From NCBI GenBank assembly GCA_002506825.1, contig DAYH01000001.1, positions 1-10,813 on the forward strand: a DNA stretch of 10,813 nucleotides, given 5' to 3'. Source of the DNA: Euryarchaeota archaeon UBA103 (GTDB taxonomy: Archaea > Thermoplasmatota > Poseidoniia > Poseidoniales > Thalassarchaeaceae). The notes under the pieces were generated by a model. That model was not told where the DNA came from and ran no database searches. It worked only from the letters and a program-made list of their open reading frames with translations. Both the position numbers and the translations under genes were made by a program. Each line of letters begins with the position of its first letter. Position 1 is the first letter of the stretch. Below are positions 1 through 6,773 of the stretch, in pieces.

Positions 1-79
1 TCTCAAAAAAAAGTCAAAAAAACGTGTTTTTTGAGAAATCGGCTCTTAATCTTGTTTTTTTATCGAGGTATTACTGAGC
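1..79. promoter_or_regulatory. A/T-tract intergenic region with inverted repeat, upstream of purM
   Basis: The first 10 bases (TCTCAAAAAA) are exactly complementary to positions 27-36 (TTTTTTGAGA). A nested 8-bp arm pair, 14-21 and 27-34, could also form a tighter hairpin. Further runs are T6 at 27-32, T7 at 55-61 and A7-A8 on the other side. Archaeal transcription stops at T-tracts, so on the + strand this could terminate a gene lying left of the window. The A-tracts could equally serve a - strand transcript. The purM promoter should lie here or just downstream, but no convincing TATA box stands out. The role is inferred from composition and position only. Confidence 0.4.
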
Positions 80-138
80 ATGGCAAGCGAGAGTATCATG
101 AGCGATAACACGTGCGGAGCATCGTGAGTGGTGCGCCG

Positions 139-1248
139 ATGGACTATGCTAGTAGTGGAGTGGACATTGATTCAGAAGCTGAAGCGGTCTCAAGCCTAAT
201 TGGCTCCCTGGCTAATTCCGTTAGGAAGAAGGGAGAGATTGGCGCTCCTGTGCCTCTTCCCGGTGGTTTCGGGGGGATTATTGAGTTTGGAGACTCAAGG
301 CTGGCATTGGCCACTGACGGGGTTGGTTCAAAATTACAGATTGCTAATCGGATGGGGCGTCTGGAGGGAGTTGGAATTGACTGTATAGCCATGAACGTGA
401 ATGACCTCATATGTGTTGGAGCGGAGCCTGTGGCATTTGTGGACTACATCGCCACCCCGAAGACGGATCCTTCTGTTCATGCGGTATTGGGAGCATCTCT
501 CTCGGAAGGCTGCTCTAGGTCAAGAGTTACATTAGCGGGCGGTGAGACAGCTACGCTTCCGGGAATTGTGAAAGAGTTGGATTTGTCTGGGACTGCGTTG
601 GGTTGGTTTCCGAAGGGGGAGGCGATAACGGGAGAAGGACTAGAGAATGGCGACGTCCTAATTGGATTGCCGAGTAGCGGCATTCATTCGAACGGATACT
701 CCCTAGTTAGAGCAATCATCGAAAAGAGCGGTCGTTCTTTGTTTGAGGAAGCTCCATTTGATACCTTTCATCCGGGGAGAGAGATAGAGCGCTTTCCAGA
801 TTCTGGAGGTAATATTAGCCTAGGAGAGGTGTTACTAAACCCGACTAGAATTTATGTTAATCCAGTTATCGATCTGATATTGGAGTGCAGGGGAGGGGCT
901 GGCCCCTGCGAACTGTCTGAGATAAAGGCGATAGCCCACATTACTGGGGGTGGTCTATCGAATCTTCTTCGTCTACACGACAGTCTGGGTTGGCACATCG
1001 AAAATCCACTTCCACCTCATCCAGAGTTTGAATGGCTAGCATTGAATGGTTTTGTGGACTCCAAGGAGATGCATAGAACTTTCAACATGGGAATGGGAAT
1101 GGTAATCGCGGTCTCTAAGGATTCTTCTGATTCAGTTTTAGAGTGGATTTCCGAAAGGTTGGCGGGCACTAGCATAGTGGGCTCAGTGACAGATAACGGA
1201 CGAGTTGTCACCCATATCGATTCATCGGTTAGGTTCGATAGCTATTGA
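139..1248 (+). CDS. purM: Phosphoribosylformylglycinamidine cyclo-ligase (AIR synthetase)
   Basis: PurM closes formylglycinamidine ribonucleotide to aminoimidazole ribonucleotide with ATP, the fifth step of cytosolic de novo purine synthesis. The 369-residue protein carries the family signatures in order (numbering from the ATG at 139): ATDGVGSK at 58-65, MNVND at 85-89, GGET at 134-137, SSGIHSNGYSLVR at 179-191, HITGGG at 267-272 and NMGMGM at 316-321. It is slightly longer than the usual bacterial enzyme of about 345 residues. The frame is open back to a GTG at 112. The ATG at 139 is preferred because MDYASSGVDID matches the usual PurM N terminus, and a weak GGTG lies about 6 nt upstream. 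trm1 follows with overlapping or near-adjacent reading frames, so the two are probably co-transcribed. The family call is firm; the start is less so. Confidence 0.96.
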   Translation: MDYASSGVDIDSEAEAVSSLIGSLANSVRKKGEIGAPVPLPGGFGGIIEFGDSRLALATDGVGSKLQIANRMGRLEGVGIDCIAMNVNDLICVGAEPVAFVDYIATPKTDPSVHAVLGASLSEGCSRSRVTLAGGETATLPGIVKELDLSGTALGWFPKGEAITGEGLENGDVLIGLPSSGIHSNGYSLVRAIIEKSGRSLFEEAPFDTFHPGREIERFPDSGGNISLGEVLLNPTRIYVNPVIDLILECRGGAGPCELSEIKAIAHITGGGLSNLLRLHDSLGWHIENPLPPHPEFEWLALNGFVDSKEMHRTFNMGMGMVIAVSKDSSDSVLEWISERLAGTSIVGSVTDNGRVVTHIDSSVRFDSY

Positions 1249-1295
1249 TTGTGTTCCACAGTCAACACCTTTTGTCATGGACGCTTCCGGATACC

Positions 1296-2627
1296 ATGAG
1301 GGGGGAGGAGCCAGAAGGGTGGCCTGGTGTAATCCATAGAGAAGGACGTACCCTAATGAGGGTGTCTGAGAGACCTGACTCAGAGAGAAGCGGCCCGGTT
1401 TCTCGACGAAGTGGTGGGGTATTTCTGAATCCAGCCATGTCTGGAAGCAGAACGAGGAGTGTTCTCCTGCTGGACTACGCCATGGAAAGTGGTATGCTTG
1501 GAGATGGGGCAGTATACGCCTTGGATGGCTTATCAGCGGGAGGGCTACGTGCGAGAAGGTGGCTAAATGAGCTTCCAGTAGAAAATGCAAGGCGGCTTGA
1601 TGTAACTATCTCAGACTTGGACTCGGATGCTCTGAGCTGGGCGATGGGGAGTCATCTGGAGTTTCCACCTATGCATGGCGAGGGGGAGCTATCAAGTTCG
1701 GTGGGTGATCTTCGAAAACTGGTTCTTTCCCATGGTAGGCATTGGGTGGATATTGATCCCTTTGGATCCCCTCTCCCATTCCTTGATTCGGCGATTCAGT
1801 CCTTAGCGAGGAGTGGTGTAATAGAAGTTAGCGCGACTGATACCGCGGCTCTGACAGGTTCTTCACGAGGAGCAATGCTGAGGAGGTATGGTGCTAGAGT
1901 GAGGACTGATGGGCTCGCACATGACTCGGCACTAAGGGTGATGCTAGCTAGTCTTGCAAGTAATGCGGCTAGGCACGATAGGTGTATTGAGCCCCTTCTT
2001 TCTATCTGGGACTCACATCATTTGAGAGTATCAGCTAGAGTTCGCAAGAGTAGGGAGGGGGCCAATGCCGTGGAGGACAACCTAGGGTGGAGGGTTCACT
2101 CTCCTACCTATGAAGAGGTGGTGGCATCAATAGAGTCTGGCCTGCACCCGAACTATTCCTTGAGTAGCCTCCCGATGACGTGCCTCCTCCCGTTATCTCA
2201 TCCTGTTGAACGGAGAGACGCCAGAATTTCTGGGCCACTATGGATTGGAGGAATTGGCGATAGGGGCGCCATGTCATCGATGACGGAAGAGAAGGCCGTG
2301 AGATTGTGCGCGCCTGAGTTTGTTGGTGGGGACTTGGCTGAATGGACAGAGAGAGACTTCGAGATGGAGAGGCGAAGGATTGTAAGATCTGTCAGGAATA
2401 TAGAAGACGAGGCTACTGTAATCGATTCAGCACACCATATTCTCGTTGATGACTTATCTAGCTGGCTCGGCATCGGCTCTCCTCCGAGCCCTGCTTCGAT
2501 GGTCGGTTTGCTCAAGGAAATGGGGCATAATGCCTCACTTGCTCATTATGGGAAGCCTTCATTCAGAACAAATGCGAACTGGGACGATATCGTAGAAGTT
2601 GCTCTGGGCCTTCAACCACCAATATAG
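1296..2627 (+). CDS. trm1: tRNA (guanine26-N2)-dimethyltransferase
   Basis: Trm1 uses S-adenosylmethionine to make N2,N2-dimethylguanosine at tRNA position 26; it is typical of archaea and eukaryotes. Seen here, numbered from the ATG at 1296: the N-terminal VFLNPAMSGSRTRSV block at 42-56, an SAM-fold LDGLSAGGLRARR stretch near 76-88, DIDPFGSPLPFLD at 152-164, SATDTAALTGSSRGAMLRRYG at about 179-199, and a C-terminal domain containing HHLRVSARVRKSREGANA. Length (443 aa) is somewhat above archaeal enzymes of about 380. The frame opens earlier with a TTG at 1245 overlapping the purM stop (TTGA), and an ATG at 1356 is also possible. The ATG at 1296 keeps the short segment that normally precedes the NP motif. 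The 3' end overlaps the opposing moaA gene by 16 bp. Operon with purM is inferred from spacing. Confidence 0.95.
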   Translation: MRGEEPEGWPGVIHREGRTLMRVSERPDSERSGPVSRRSGGVFLNPAMSGSRTRSVLLLDYAMESGMLGDGAVYALDGLSAGGLRARRWLNELPVENARRLDVTISDLDSDALSWAMGSHLEFPPMHGEGELSSSVGDLRKLVLSHGRHWVDIDPFGSPLPFLDSAIQSLARSGVIEVSATDTAALTGSSRGAMLRRYGARVRTDGLAHDSALRVMLASLASNAARHDRCIEPLLSIWDSHHLRVSARVRKSREGANAVEDNLGWRVHSPTYEEVVASIESGLHPNYSLSSLPMTCLLPLSHPVERRDARISGPLWIGGIGDRGAMSSMTEEKAVRLCAPEFVGGDLAEWTERDFEMERRRIVRSVRNIEDEATVIDSAHHILVDDLSSWLGIGSPPSPASMVGLLKEMGHNASLAHYGKPSFRTNANWDDIVEVALGLQPPI

Positions 2628-3613
2628 GACATCTCCACTTTCTCCTTTTTCTTGGTACTGTGAAGGGCCCGCTCCTCTGAGTACCTATCTTTCCTTGCAT
2701 TCCAATGCTCGCGAATTAGATCGGTCATGTGGTCATCGGTAGCCCCATCTCTAATTGGAGAGAGTAGATCTAGTCCTTTGTTCGAGAATAGACAAGTGAA
2801 GAGTCTTCCATCGGAAGATAGTCTGGCTCTAGTGCAGTCGTTGCAGAATGGCTCCGTAACGCTAGAAATGATCCCCACTTCTCCTCCGTTCGGGAGTTTG
2901 TATCTCTTGGCTACGTCGCTCTTATTCTCGGGAGTGATTTTTTCGAAGTCTCCAATTATATCACGTATCTCAGAGGCGCTTACAACCTCATCTAAGCTCC
3001 AACCATTGGTTGTACCCACATCCATATACTCAATGAAGCGAACGGCAATATCCCTACTTGAGAATCTCTCAATGATATCTAGGATTTCATTCTCATTCGA
3101 ATTTCTCTTGACAACAGTGTTGATTTTTACCGGCCCTAGGCCGACAGACTCTGCTGCCTCAATGCCTGCAAGGACCGCGGCAACGGTATGTCCTGAATCT
3201 GTTATTGCGGCAAAGGTAGACTCATCTATGGCATCTAAGCTGACGGTGACTCTATCGAGACCAGCGGCCGAGAGGGCTGGCGCATATCTGGGTAGAAGGA
3301 CGCCATTGGTAGTCATCGCTATTTCAGCGTCTCTCATGGAAAGCATGGACACCAATTCATGGAGGTTTCTACGTAACAGTGGCTCGCCTCCTGTGAGTCT
3401 GATCTTCTTTACACCGAGAGAGATGAATATCCCTGCGATTCTGTCTATTTCTTCGAATGTCATTAGGTTCTCCCTGGGCATGAATGGGAAGTCCTTCCCA
3501 AATACCTCTTTGGGCATGCAGTATTTGCACCTGAAGTTACATCTGTCTGTGACTGAAATCCTGAGATCACGCATCGACCTCCCTAACTTGTCGAAGATTT
3601 CGGAGCTACTCAC
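2612..3613 (-). CDS. moaA: GTP 3',8-cyclase (molybdenum cofactor biosynthesis radical SAM enzyme)
   Basis: MoaA converts GTP to 3',8-cyclo-7,8-dihydro-GTP, the first committed step of molybdopterin synthesis, using two [4Fe-4S] clusters. Numbered from a GTG at 3613 (333 aa), the radical-SAM motif CNFRCKYC gives C25, C29 and C32. LTGGEP lies at 73-78. The C-terminal cluster ligands are C257, C260 and C274 (CNDC, then 13 residues, then C). The protein ends in Gly-Gly, the tail known to be needed in this family, so it looks complete and functional. A TTG at 3655 would give 347 aa, but the family usually begins shortly before the LGR-x4-LRISVTDRC stretch, which favours 3613. It is divergent from nfuA, an Fe-S carrier gene, and converges on trm1. 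No other moa gene is in the window. Confidence 0.96.
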   Translation of the reverse strand: MSSSEIFDKLGRSMRDLRISVTDRCNFRCKYCMPKEVFGKDFPFMPRENLMTFEEIDRIAGIFISLGVKKIRLTGGEPLLRRNLHELVSMLSMRDAEIAMTTNGVLLPRYAPALSAAGLDRVTVSLDAIDESTFAAITDSGHTVAAVLAGIEAAESVGLGPVKINTVVKRNSNENEILDIIERFSSRDIAVRFIEYMDVGTTNGWSLDEVVSASEIRDIIGDFEKITPENKSDVAKRYKLPNGGEVGIISSVTEPFCNDCTRARLSSDGRLFTCLFSNKGLDLLSPIRDGATDDHMTDLIREHWNARKDRYSEERALHSTKKKEKVEMSYIGG

Positions 3614-3694
3614 AGCACATGCAAGAGAGGTTTGGTGATAGTGGTACCTGAGCAAGCCTTGAAGAATGACCTAATGCTACGAAGCACGAGAATC

Positions 3695-4258
3695 ATGCTG
3701 AGTTTCAGTTCCAAGGCCAAGGAAATGCTGGATCAGTTTGCTGAGGCGGCAGAGGAGATTGATGAGGTCTGCCTGAGGGTGGAGATTATAGGAAGAGGCA
3801 AAAATGGCTTTGAGTACGACTTGCAGTTCATCGAGAGGAAGGACTCCAGAGATGGTGATATTGAGATAGATGTCGATGGGATGTGTGTTTTCATAGACCC
3901 AAAGAGTGCTAAGTACATAGATGGAACGACTCTAGACTACCAAGAGACCCTGATGGGCGGTGGATTCAGTTTTGAGAATCCTAATCCCCTTTGGATTGAT
4001 GATATATCCAAAGCGGTGGCTGAAATTATTGAGAGGGAGGTAAATCCTGCTGTTGCCTCTCATGGCGGACATGTTGAGTTGATGGGAGTAGAGGATGGAA
4101 AGGCTGTGATAGTATTCGGAGGGGGTTGCCAAGGTTGTGGTATGGCAGATGTGACACTGAAGCAAGGCGTCGAGACTATGATCAAGGATCACGTTCCATC
4201 TATCTCTGAGGTCATCGATGCTACAGATCACGCCGCTGGTGAGAATCCCTTCTACTGA
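3695..4258 (+). CDS. nfuA: NfuA-like Fe-S cluster carrier (degenerate A-type domain plus NifU C-terminal domain)
   Basis: NfuA-type proteins bind a [4Fe-4S] cluster between two monomers and pass it to target enzymes. The 187-residue protein has two parts. Residues about 1-95 resemble an IscA/HesB (A-type) domain that has lost its cysteine ligands (GGGFSFENPN is kept, the following Cys-x-Cys is not), as in E. coli NfuA. Residues about 105-187 form the NifU-like domain with GGGCQGCGMADVTLKQG, giving ligands C145 and C148, followed by a tail ending NPFY. Length and both ends line up with E. coli NfuA (191 aa), which supports the ATG at 3695. Upstream in-frame alternatives are ATG 3674 and GTG 3635 or 3641, the last preceded by a GAGAGG at 3625-3630. 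The divergent neighbour moaA encodes an Fe-S enzyme, a plausible client. Confidence 0.92.
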   Translation: MLSFSSKAKEMLDQFAEAAEEIDEVCLRVEIIGRGKNGFEYDLQFIERKDSRDGDIEIDVDGMCVFIDPKSAKYIDGTTLDYQETLMGGGFSFENPNPLWIDDISKAVAEIIEREVNPAVASHGGHVELMGVEDGKAVIVFGGGCQGCGMADVTLKQGVETMIKDHVPSISEVIDATDHAAGENPFY

Positions 4259-5026
4259 TCATAGAATCATGGGGACATCGTCTTCATCATCGGGACCAGG
4301 TGCAGGCAGAGCAGTAGATTGTGCTCTTTCAAATGCCTGTCTGACTTTTTCCTCAATGTTCTTTGCGTCCTCGAGAAGATCCTGAACTGGGATTTCCAAG
4401 TCCATTAGCTCGCTGAGGCCGTCGATTGCAATTAGAGCGGCTCTTGCGTCTGGATATATCGGATTACACTCAGCAAGAAGGGCGGTGATATCCAGCCCCC
4501 TCCTCTCTCCCTCGGCGATTAGATATCCGGTAATGCCAGAGACTATTCCATTCTGGATTCTCTTGATTCCGGCATTATCCAAGTTATTACGCCCGCTGGG
4601 CTTAGAGGAAACTCCCCACAAGTCACTGTCCTCCTTGATTCCGAGATCGTTGCTTATCACTCCATCTACAACATACAGTGTATCGAATCCTCCTTTCGTG
4701 AACCACTCTAGTACTGTCTCTCCGAAATATGCGTCGTTCTCGGGGGGAAATTGTATCTCGGCTGTGAATACCCCGATTCCGTCTCCCTGGTACACCCTGA
4801 CAGGGTGCTTTGGGACGGAATCATGGATGAGAGCTATGGCAGGGAACTTTGGGTGCATTACAGTCCCCATTGGAGAAAGCTCCAGAGATCTGATGAGATG
4901 TGTTGCGGCGATAACGCCAACCGAGCCAACCGTTGAAAAGCCACAGACAGCTATTCCCCCGAGTCTAGAGGGGTCTGCCTCTGAATGCAAAACCAATGGA
5001 TACGCCGTATTGGATTCCTCTGCCAT
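4259..5026 (-). CDS. PAC2 family protein, putative proteasome assembly chaperone
   Basis: Archaeal PAC2 proteins (PbaA/PbaB type) are homologues of eukaryotic proteasome assembly chaperones, and some help assemble the 20S core. The 255-residue product begins with the typical hydrophobic strand and glycine turn (LGGIAVCGFSTVGSVGVIAA, about residues 22-41). Further along are the YVVDGVISNDLG and GIVSGITGYLIAEGERRG segments and an 'ARAALIAIDGLSELMDLEIP' helix region, then an acidic, proline-containing C-terminal tail ending MIL. Some archaeal members end in a hydrophobic-Tyr-X motif that docks on the proteasome; here Ile stands where Tyr would be. The ATG at 5026 is preferred over 5050 because a TATA-like GATATTG lies about 29 nt upstream of it. 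Its stop directly abuts the nfuA stop. Family assignment is good; chaperone role is inferred. Confidence 0.85.
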   Translation of the reverse strand: MAEESNTAYPLVLHSEADPSRLGGIAVCGFSTVGSVGVIAATHLIRSLELSPMGTVMHPKFPAIALIHDSVPKHPVRVYQGDGIGVFTAEIQFPPENDAYFGETVLEWFTKGGFDTLYVVDGVISNDLGIKEDSDLWGVSSKPSGRNNLDNAGIKRIQNGIVSGITGYLIAEGERRGLDITALLAECNPIYPDARAALIAIDGLSELMDLEIPVQDLLEDAKNIEEKVRQAFERAQSTALPAPGPDDEDDVPMIL

Positions 5027-5052
5027 GTTTGTCGCTCTAGCTAGGTGCATTT

Positions 5053-5058
5053 CAATAT
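5053..5058 (-). promoter_or_regulatory. TATA-like box for the PAC2 gene
   Basis: On the - strand the sequence reads GAGATATTGAA, with ATATTG at 5058-5053. Its centre is about 29 nt before the ATG at 5026, close to the usual archaeal spacing for a leaderless or near-leaderless transcript. It lies inside the longer reading frame that starts at 5050, which is one reason to prefer 5026. The call rests on sequence and spacing only. Confidence 0.35.
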
Positions 5059-5116
5059 CTCGTTCTGTGGATTCGTCGAAAGTAGCTACTGTAATGTGAT
5101 GTTAAGGAATCTGAAG

Positions 5117-5135
5117 AAATAATAACTTCAAATAT
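5117..5135 (+). promoter_or_regulatory. AT-rich putative promoter of the wHTH-like gene
   Basis: The run AAATAATAAC near 5117-5126 and AAATAT at 5130-5135 are the AT-rich elements before the ATG at 5156. The first would place a start site about 10 nt before the ATG; the second (centre about 24 nt away) would give a leaderless message. A GGGA at 5147-5150 could be a weak ribosome site if there is a short leader. This divergent region also serves the PAC2 gene on the other strand. Confidence 0.3.
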
Positions 5136-5155
5136 CCCCCTTTGCAGGGACGAGT

Positions 5156-5713
5156 ATGACTGAGGAGGTTTCGGGGCCTATTGGGCGTATTTTCATTAGA
5201 GTGGGCTCCGAAGAAATTGATCTAGCAGGCACCGATTCTGAATTAGAGGGTTCTTTGACCAAGATTCTGAAGACTGATACTTGGCAGTCAGCTCTCTCCA
5301 AGATTAGGAAATCTAGAGATTCGGCCATAGAGGTGGCAACCAAATCCGCTTTGGAGGCTAAGATACCTGAAAGGGGGTCTTCTTTCGGACACCTACTGCG
5401 TACATGTGGTATTGACAAGACGGGGGACATAATTCTCGCCTCTATCCACTACCTTAGGTCCGTGGAGAGGGAGGCAAACACCCCACCACGCGAAATTCGT
5501 CGCTTAATTTCCCAAACAGGTAGGTGGACAGAGGAGGAAGTAGAGAAATGGAATCTCTCCCTCTACATCAACAGGATGATCGAGGGAGGAACTACGGAAA
5601 GGGGCAGGGGCCCTCTGCTCGGGTTTCCCTCTGGTTCCCCTGAAAAGAATCGCTTCGTGATTCTAACCGAAGCAGGACTCGACTACCTAGAGGACTTGTC
5701 TATTGGTGAGTAA
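5156..5713 (+). CDS. Hypothetical protein with probable C-terminal winged-helix domain
   Basis: I do not recognise a named family. The 185-residue soluble protein has no signal peptide or membrane segment. Residues about 9-37 look like short beta strands followed by a helix (RIFIRVGSEEIDLAG, then SELEGSLTKIL), a pattern met at the start of several archaeal conserved proteins. Residues about 86-185 look like a winged helix. IDKTGDIILASIHYLRS resembles a first helix, PPREIRRLISQTG and WNLSLYINRMIEGG would be the helix-turn-helix, and NRFVILTEAGLDYLEDL resembles the wing strand and last helix (compare the common 'Y.LT..G..YL' ending). It may bind nucleic acid or be a protein-protein wHTH. The pentapeptide-repeat gene begins one base after its stop, so the two are almost certainly translationally coupled. 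Function unknown; the domain call is by eye. Confidence 0.75.
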   Translation: MTEEVSGPIGRIFIRVGSEEIDLAGTDSELEGSLTKILKTDTWQSALSKIRKSRDSAIEVATKSALEAKIPERGSSFGHLLRTCGIDKTGDIILASIHYLRSVEREANTPPREIRRLISQTGRWTEEEVEKWNLSLYINRMIEGGTTERGRGPLLGFPSGSPEKNRFVILTEAGLDYLEDLSIGE

Positions 5714-5714
5714 T

Positions 5715-6107
5715 ATGACAGAAGATCCCAAAGATTGGTCATATACTTCTCACATTGGTAAGGACCTTCGTGGCGTGGATCTATCGGGAGCGGACCTAAG
5801 GAGAGCGGTTTTCGACAGGGCTGACTTGGAAGGAGCTGACTTATCGGGAGCGGACATGAGAAAGGCCTCATTCAAGGAAGCCAATCTAATGAAGGCCGCA
5901 TTTGATGATGCGGATATGCGCGACGCGGTGTTCCTCAAAGCAAAGATGAATTTATCCAATTTTCAAGGAACTAAACTAGATGGGGCCGATTTGAGAGGCA
6001 TCAGGGGCAGATATGCTATCTGGAGAAACGCGAACTGGTGGGATGCTAGAATGAACGACGACTTACGGAAGGCACTGACTAAGAAGTGGCCGAGGGAAGA
6101 TGAGTGA
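5715..6107 (+). CDS. Pentapeptide-repeat protein
   Basis: The 130-residue protein is made mostly of about sixteen A(D/N)LXX-type pentapeptides (roughly residues 15-95, including GVDLS, GADLR, RADLE, GADLS, EANLM, DADMR and GADLR). These should fold as a right-handed quadrilateral beta-helix. The C-terminal 35 residues are Trp/Arg-rich (WRNANWWDAR) and not repetitive. There is no signal peptide, so it is probably cytosolic. Pentapeptide proteins include DNA-mimicking gyrase protectors (Qnr/MfpA), but most have no known role and nothing here shows gyrase binding. The start is ATG 5715, one base after the TAA of the upstream gene, with GGTGAG at 5706-5711 as ribosome site inside that gene's last codons. 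TTG 5703 and GTG 5706 are less likely. Its stop touches the thioesterase stop on the other strand. Confidence 0.9.
   Translation: MTEDPKDWSYTSHIGKDLRGVDLSGADLRRAVFDRADLEGADLSGADMRKASFKEANLMKAAFDDADMRDAVFLKAKMNLSNFQGTKLDGADLRGIRGRYAIWRNANWWDARMNDDLRKALTKKWPREDE
5782..5855 (+). repeat. 60-bp-offset internal duplication in the pentapeptide gene
   Basis: The 14-mer TATCGGGAGCGGAC occurs at 5782-5795 and again at 5842-5855, exactly 60 bases apart. That equals 20 residues or four pentapeptides, one turn of the beta-helix. Flanking codons encode GVDLSGADLRR and GADLSGADMRK. The shared bases go beyond what the protein motif alone requires, which suggests growth by duplication of one helical turn. 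Confidence 0.7.
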
Positions 6108-6524
6108 CTATTGATCCATGAGCTTTGAAAGGCCTTCGCGCATCCAATCTGGGACCGGAATCTTACTCTTTATCTCCTTCATCATAACGCAGACTGTGAC
6201 CTGTTTGGAAGTCCAGCAGACGGTATCATCTTGATTTCTGAATTCATATTCCCATGTGATGGATGAGGAGCCTATTTCCGTAACTGAAATATTGCATTTT
6301 ACCGTATCTCCATAGGAAAGCGGGTGATGGAACTCGGCCTCGCTATATACTAATGGGAATCCGATCCCCTCCTCAGTCAGGATCTCATTATAGTGGCGAC
6401 CGCAAGAGTACTCCCAAGACTCCTCATAGAATCTATGGGCCAAATCCCAGAATCTAGGATAGTAAACGATTTTTGCTAGGTCGACCATTGGAAAGTCGAC
6501 GCGTCGAGACGAGGTGAATGGCAT
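6108..6524 (-). CDS. Hotdog-fold acyl-CoA thioesterase (4HBT family)
   Basis: The 138-residue length and the N-terminal pattern VDFPMVDLAKIVYYPRFWDLAH (written here in spaced form: VDFPMVD, LAKIVYYPRF, WDLAH) are those of 4-hydroxybenzoyl-CoA thioesterase/YbgC-like hotdog enzymes, which hydrolyse acyl-CoA thioesters in the cytosol. D15 sits where the family's catalytic aspartate is expected. The usual glycine three residues later is Lys (K18), and the usual D/E two residues before is Met. Other family blocks are FPLVYSEAEFHHPLSYGDTV in the middle and WTSKQVTVCVM near the C terminus. Substrate cannot be told from sequence. The start ATG at 6524 fits family length. No clear Shine-Dalgarno is present, so a short leader or leaderless message is likely. 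The stop abuts that of the pentapeptide gene; the upstream side is divergent with a small membrane protein. Confidence 0.88.
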   Translation of the reverse strand: MPFTSSRRVDFPMVDLAKIVYYPRFWDLAHRFYEESWEYSCGRHYNEILTEEGIGFPLVYSEAEFHHPLSYGDTVKCNISVTEIGSSSITWEYEFRNQDDTVCWTSKQVTVCVMMKEIKSKIPVPDWMREGLSKLMDQ

Positions 6525-6540
6525 GTTATGAAACTGAGAT

Positions 6541-6559
6541 GAGGAGGTAACAAATGTAA
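6541..6559 (+). promoter_or_regulatory. Strong Shine-Dalgarno followed by a start-stop (ATG-TAA) minimal ORF
   Basis: GAGGAGGT at 6541-6548 is a near-perfect archaeal ribosome site. Five bases later comes ATG (6554-6556) immediately followed by TAA (6557-6559). The next gene on this strand starts 37 bases beyond with its own GGAGGT. The arrangement could be a ribosome-stalling leader or simply chance; the same bases also form part of the divergent thioesterase promoter region. Confidence 0.25.
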
Positions 6560-6595
6560 TTTACCGTGGACCGTAGGACTAGATGGAGGTTGAGT

Positions 6596-6772
6596 ATGAC
6601 TGGACAAATGACAAAGATAGGTTTAGCGGCAAGTGCTATTTCGATAATCGCATCGATTTACATTTATTTCTCCCACGGAGATGGTGGTGATCCCATGCTA
6701 GGGATTTTCGTCGGACTTTGGGCGCCAACACTGATTCTGTTTTCACAAGAAATAGACAAGATGAACGAGTGA
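6596..6772 (+). CDS. Small two-TM membrane protein
   Basis: This 58-residue protein has two hydrophobic segments: about residues 7-28 (IGLAASAISIIASIYIYF) and about 34-51 (MLGIFVGLWAPTLILF). They are joined by a short polar turn containing HGDGGDP, with a charged tail (QEIDKMNE), so it should be a helical hairpin in the cytoplasmic membrane. Function is unknown. The start is well supported: GGAGGT at 6585-6590 lies five bases before the ATG at 6596. The frame is open to a GTG at 6566, but that would add ten charged residues without a ribosome site. Its stop lies one base from the encoded CCA end of the opposing tRNA. Confidence 0.75.
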   Translation: MTGQMTKIGLAASAISIIASIYIYFSHGDGGDPMLGIFVGLWAPTLILFSQEIDKMNE

Positions 6773-6773
6773 A

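Noticed and set aside
80..127. A 15-codon ORF with ATG overlapping the possible purM start region
   Set aside because: It could be a leader peptide, but it has no ribosome site, no regulatory codon pattern and no T-tract after it, so it is not supported.
2727..3638. A 303-codon open frame on the + strand
   Set aside because: It is entirely antisense to moaA, whose motifs and Gly-Gly end are complete; the antisense product has no recognisable features.
4485..5099. A 204-codon open frame on the + strand
   Set aside because: It is antisense to the PAC2 gene and is Ser/Pro/Leu-rich in the way typical of shadow frames.
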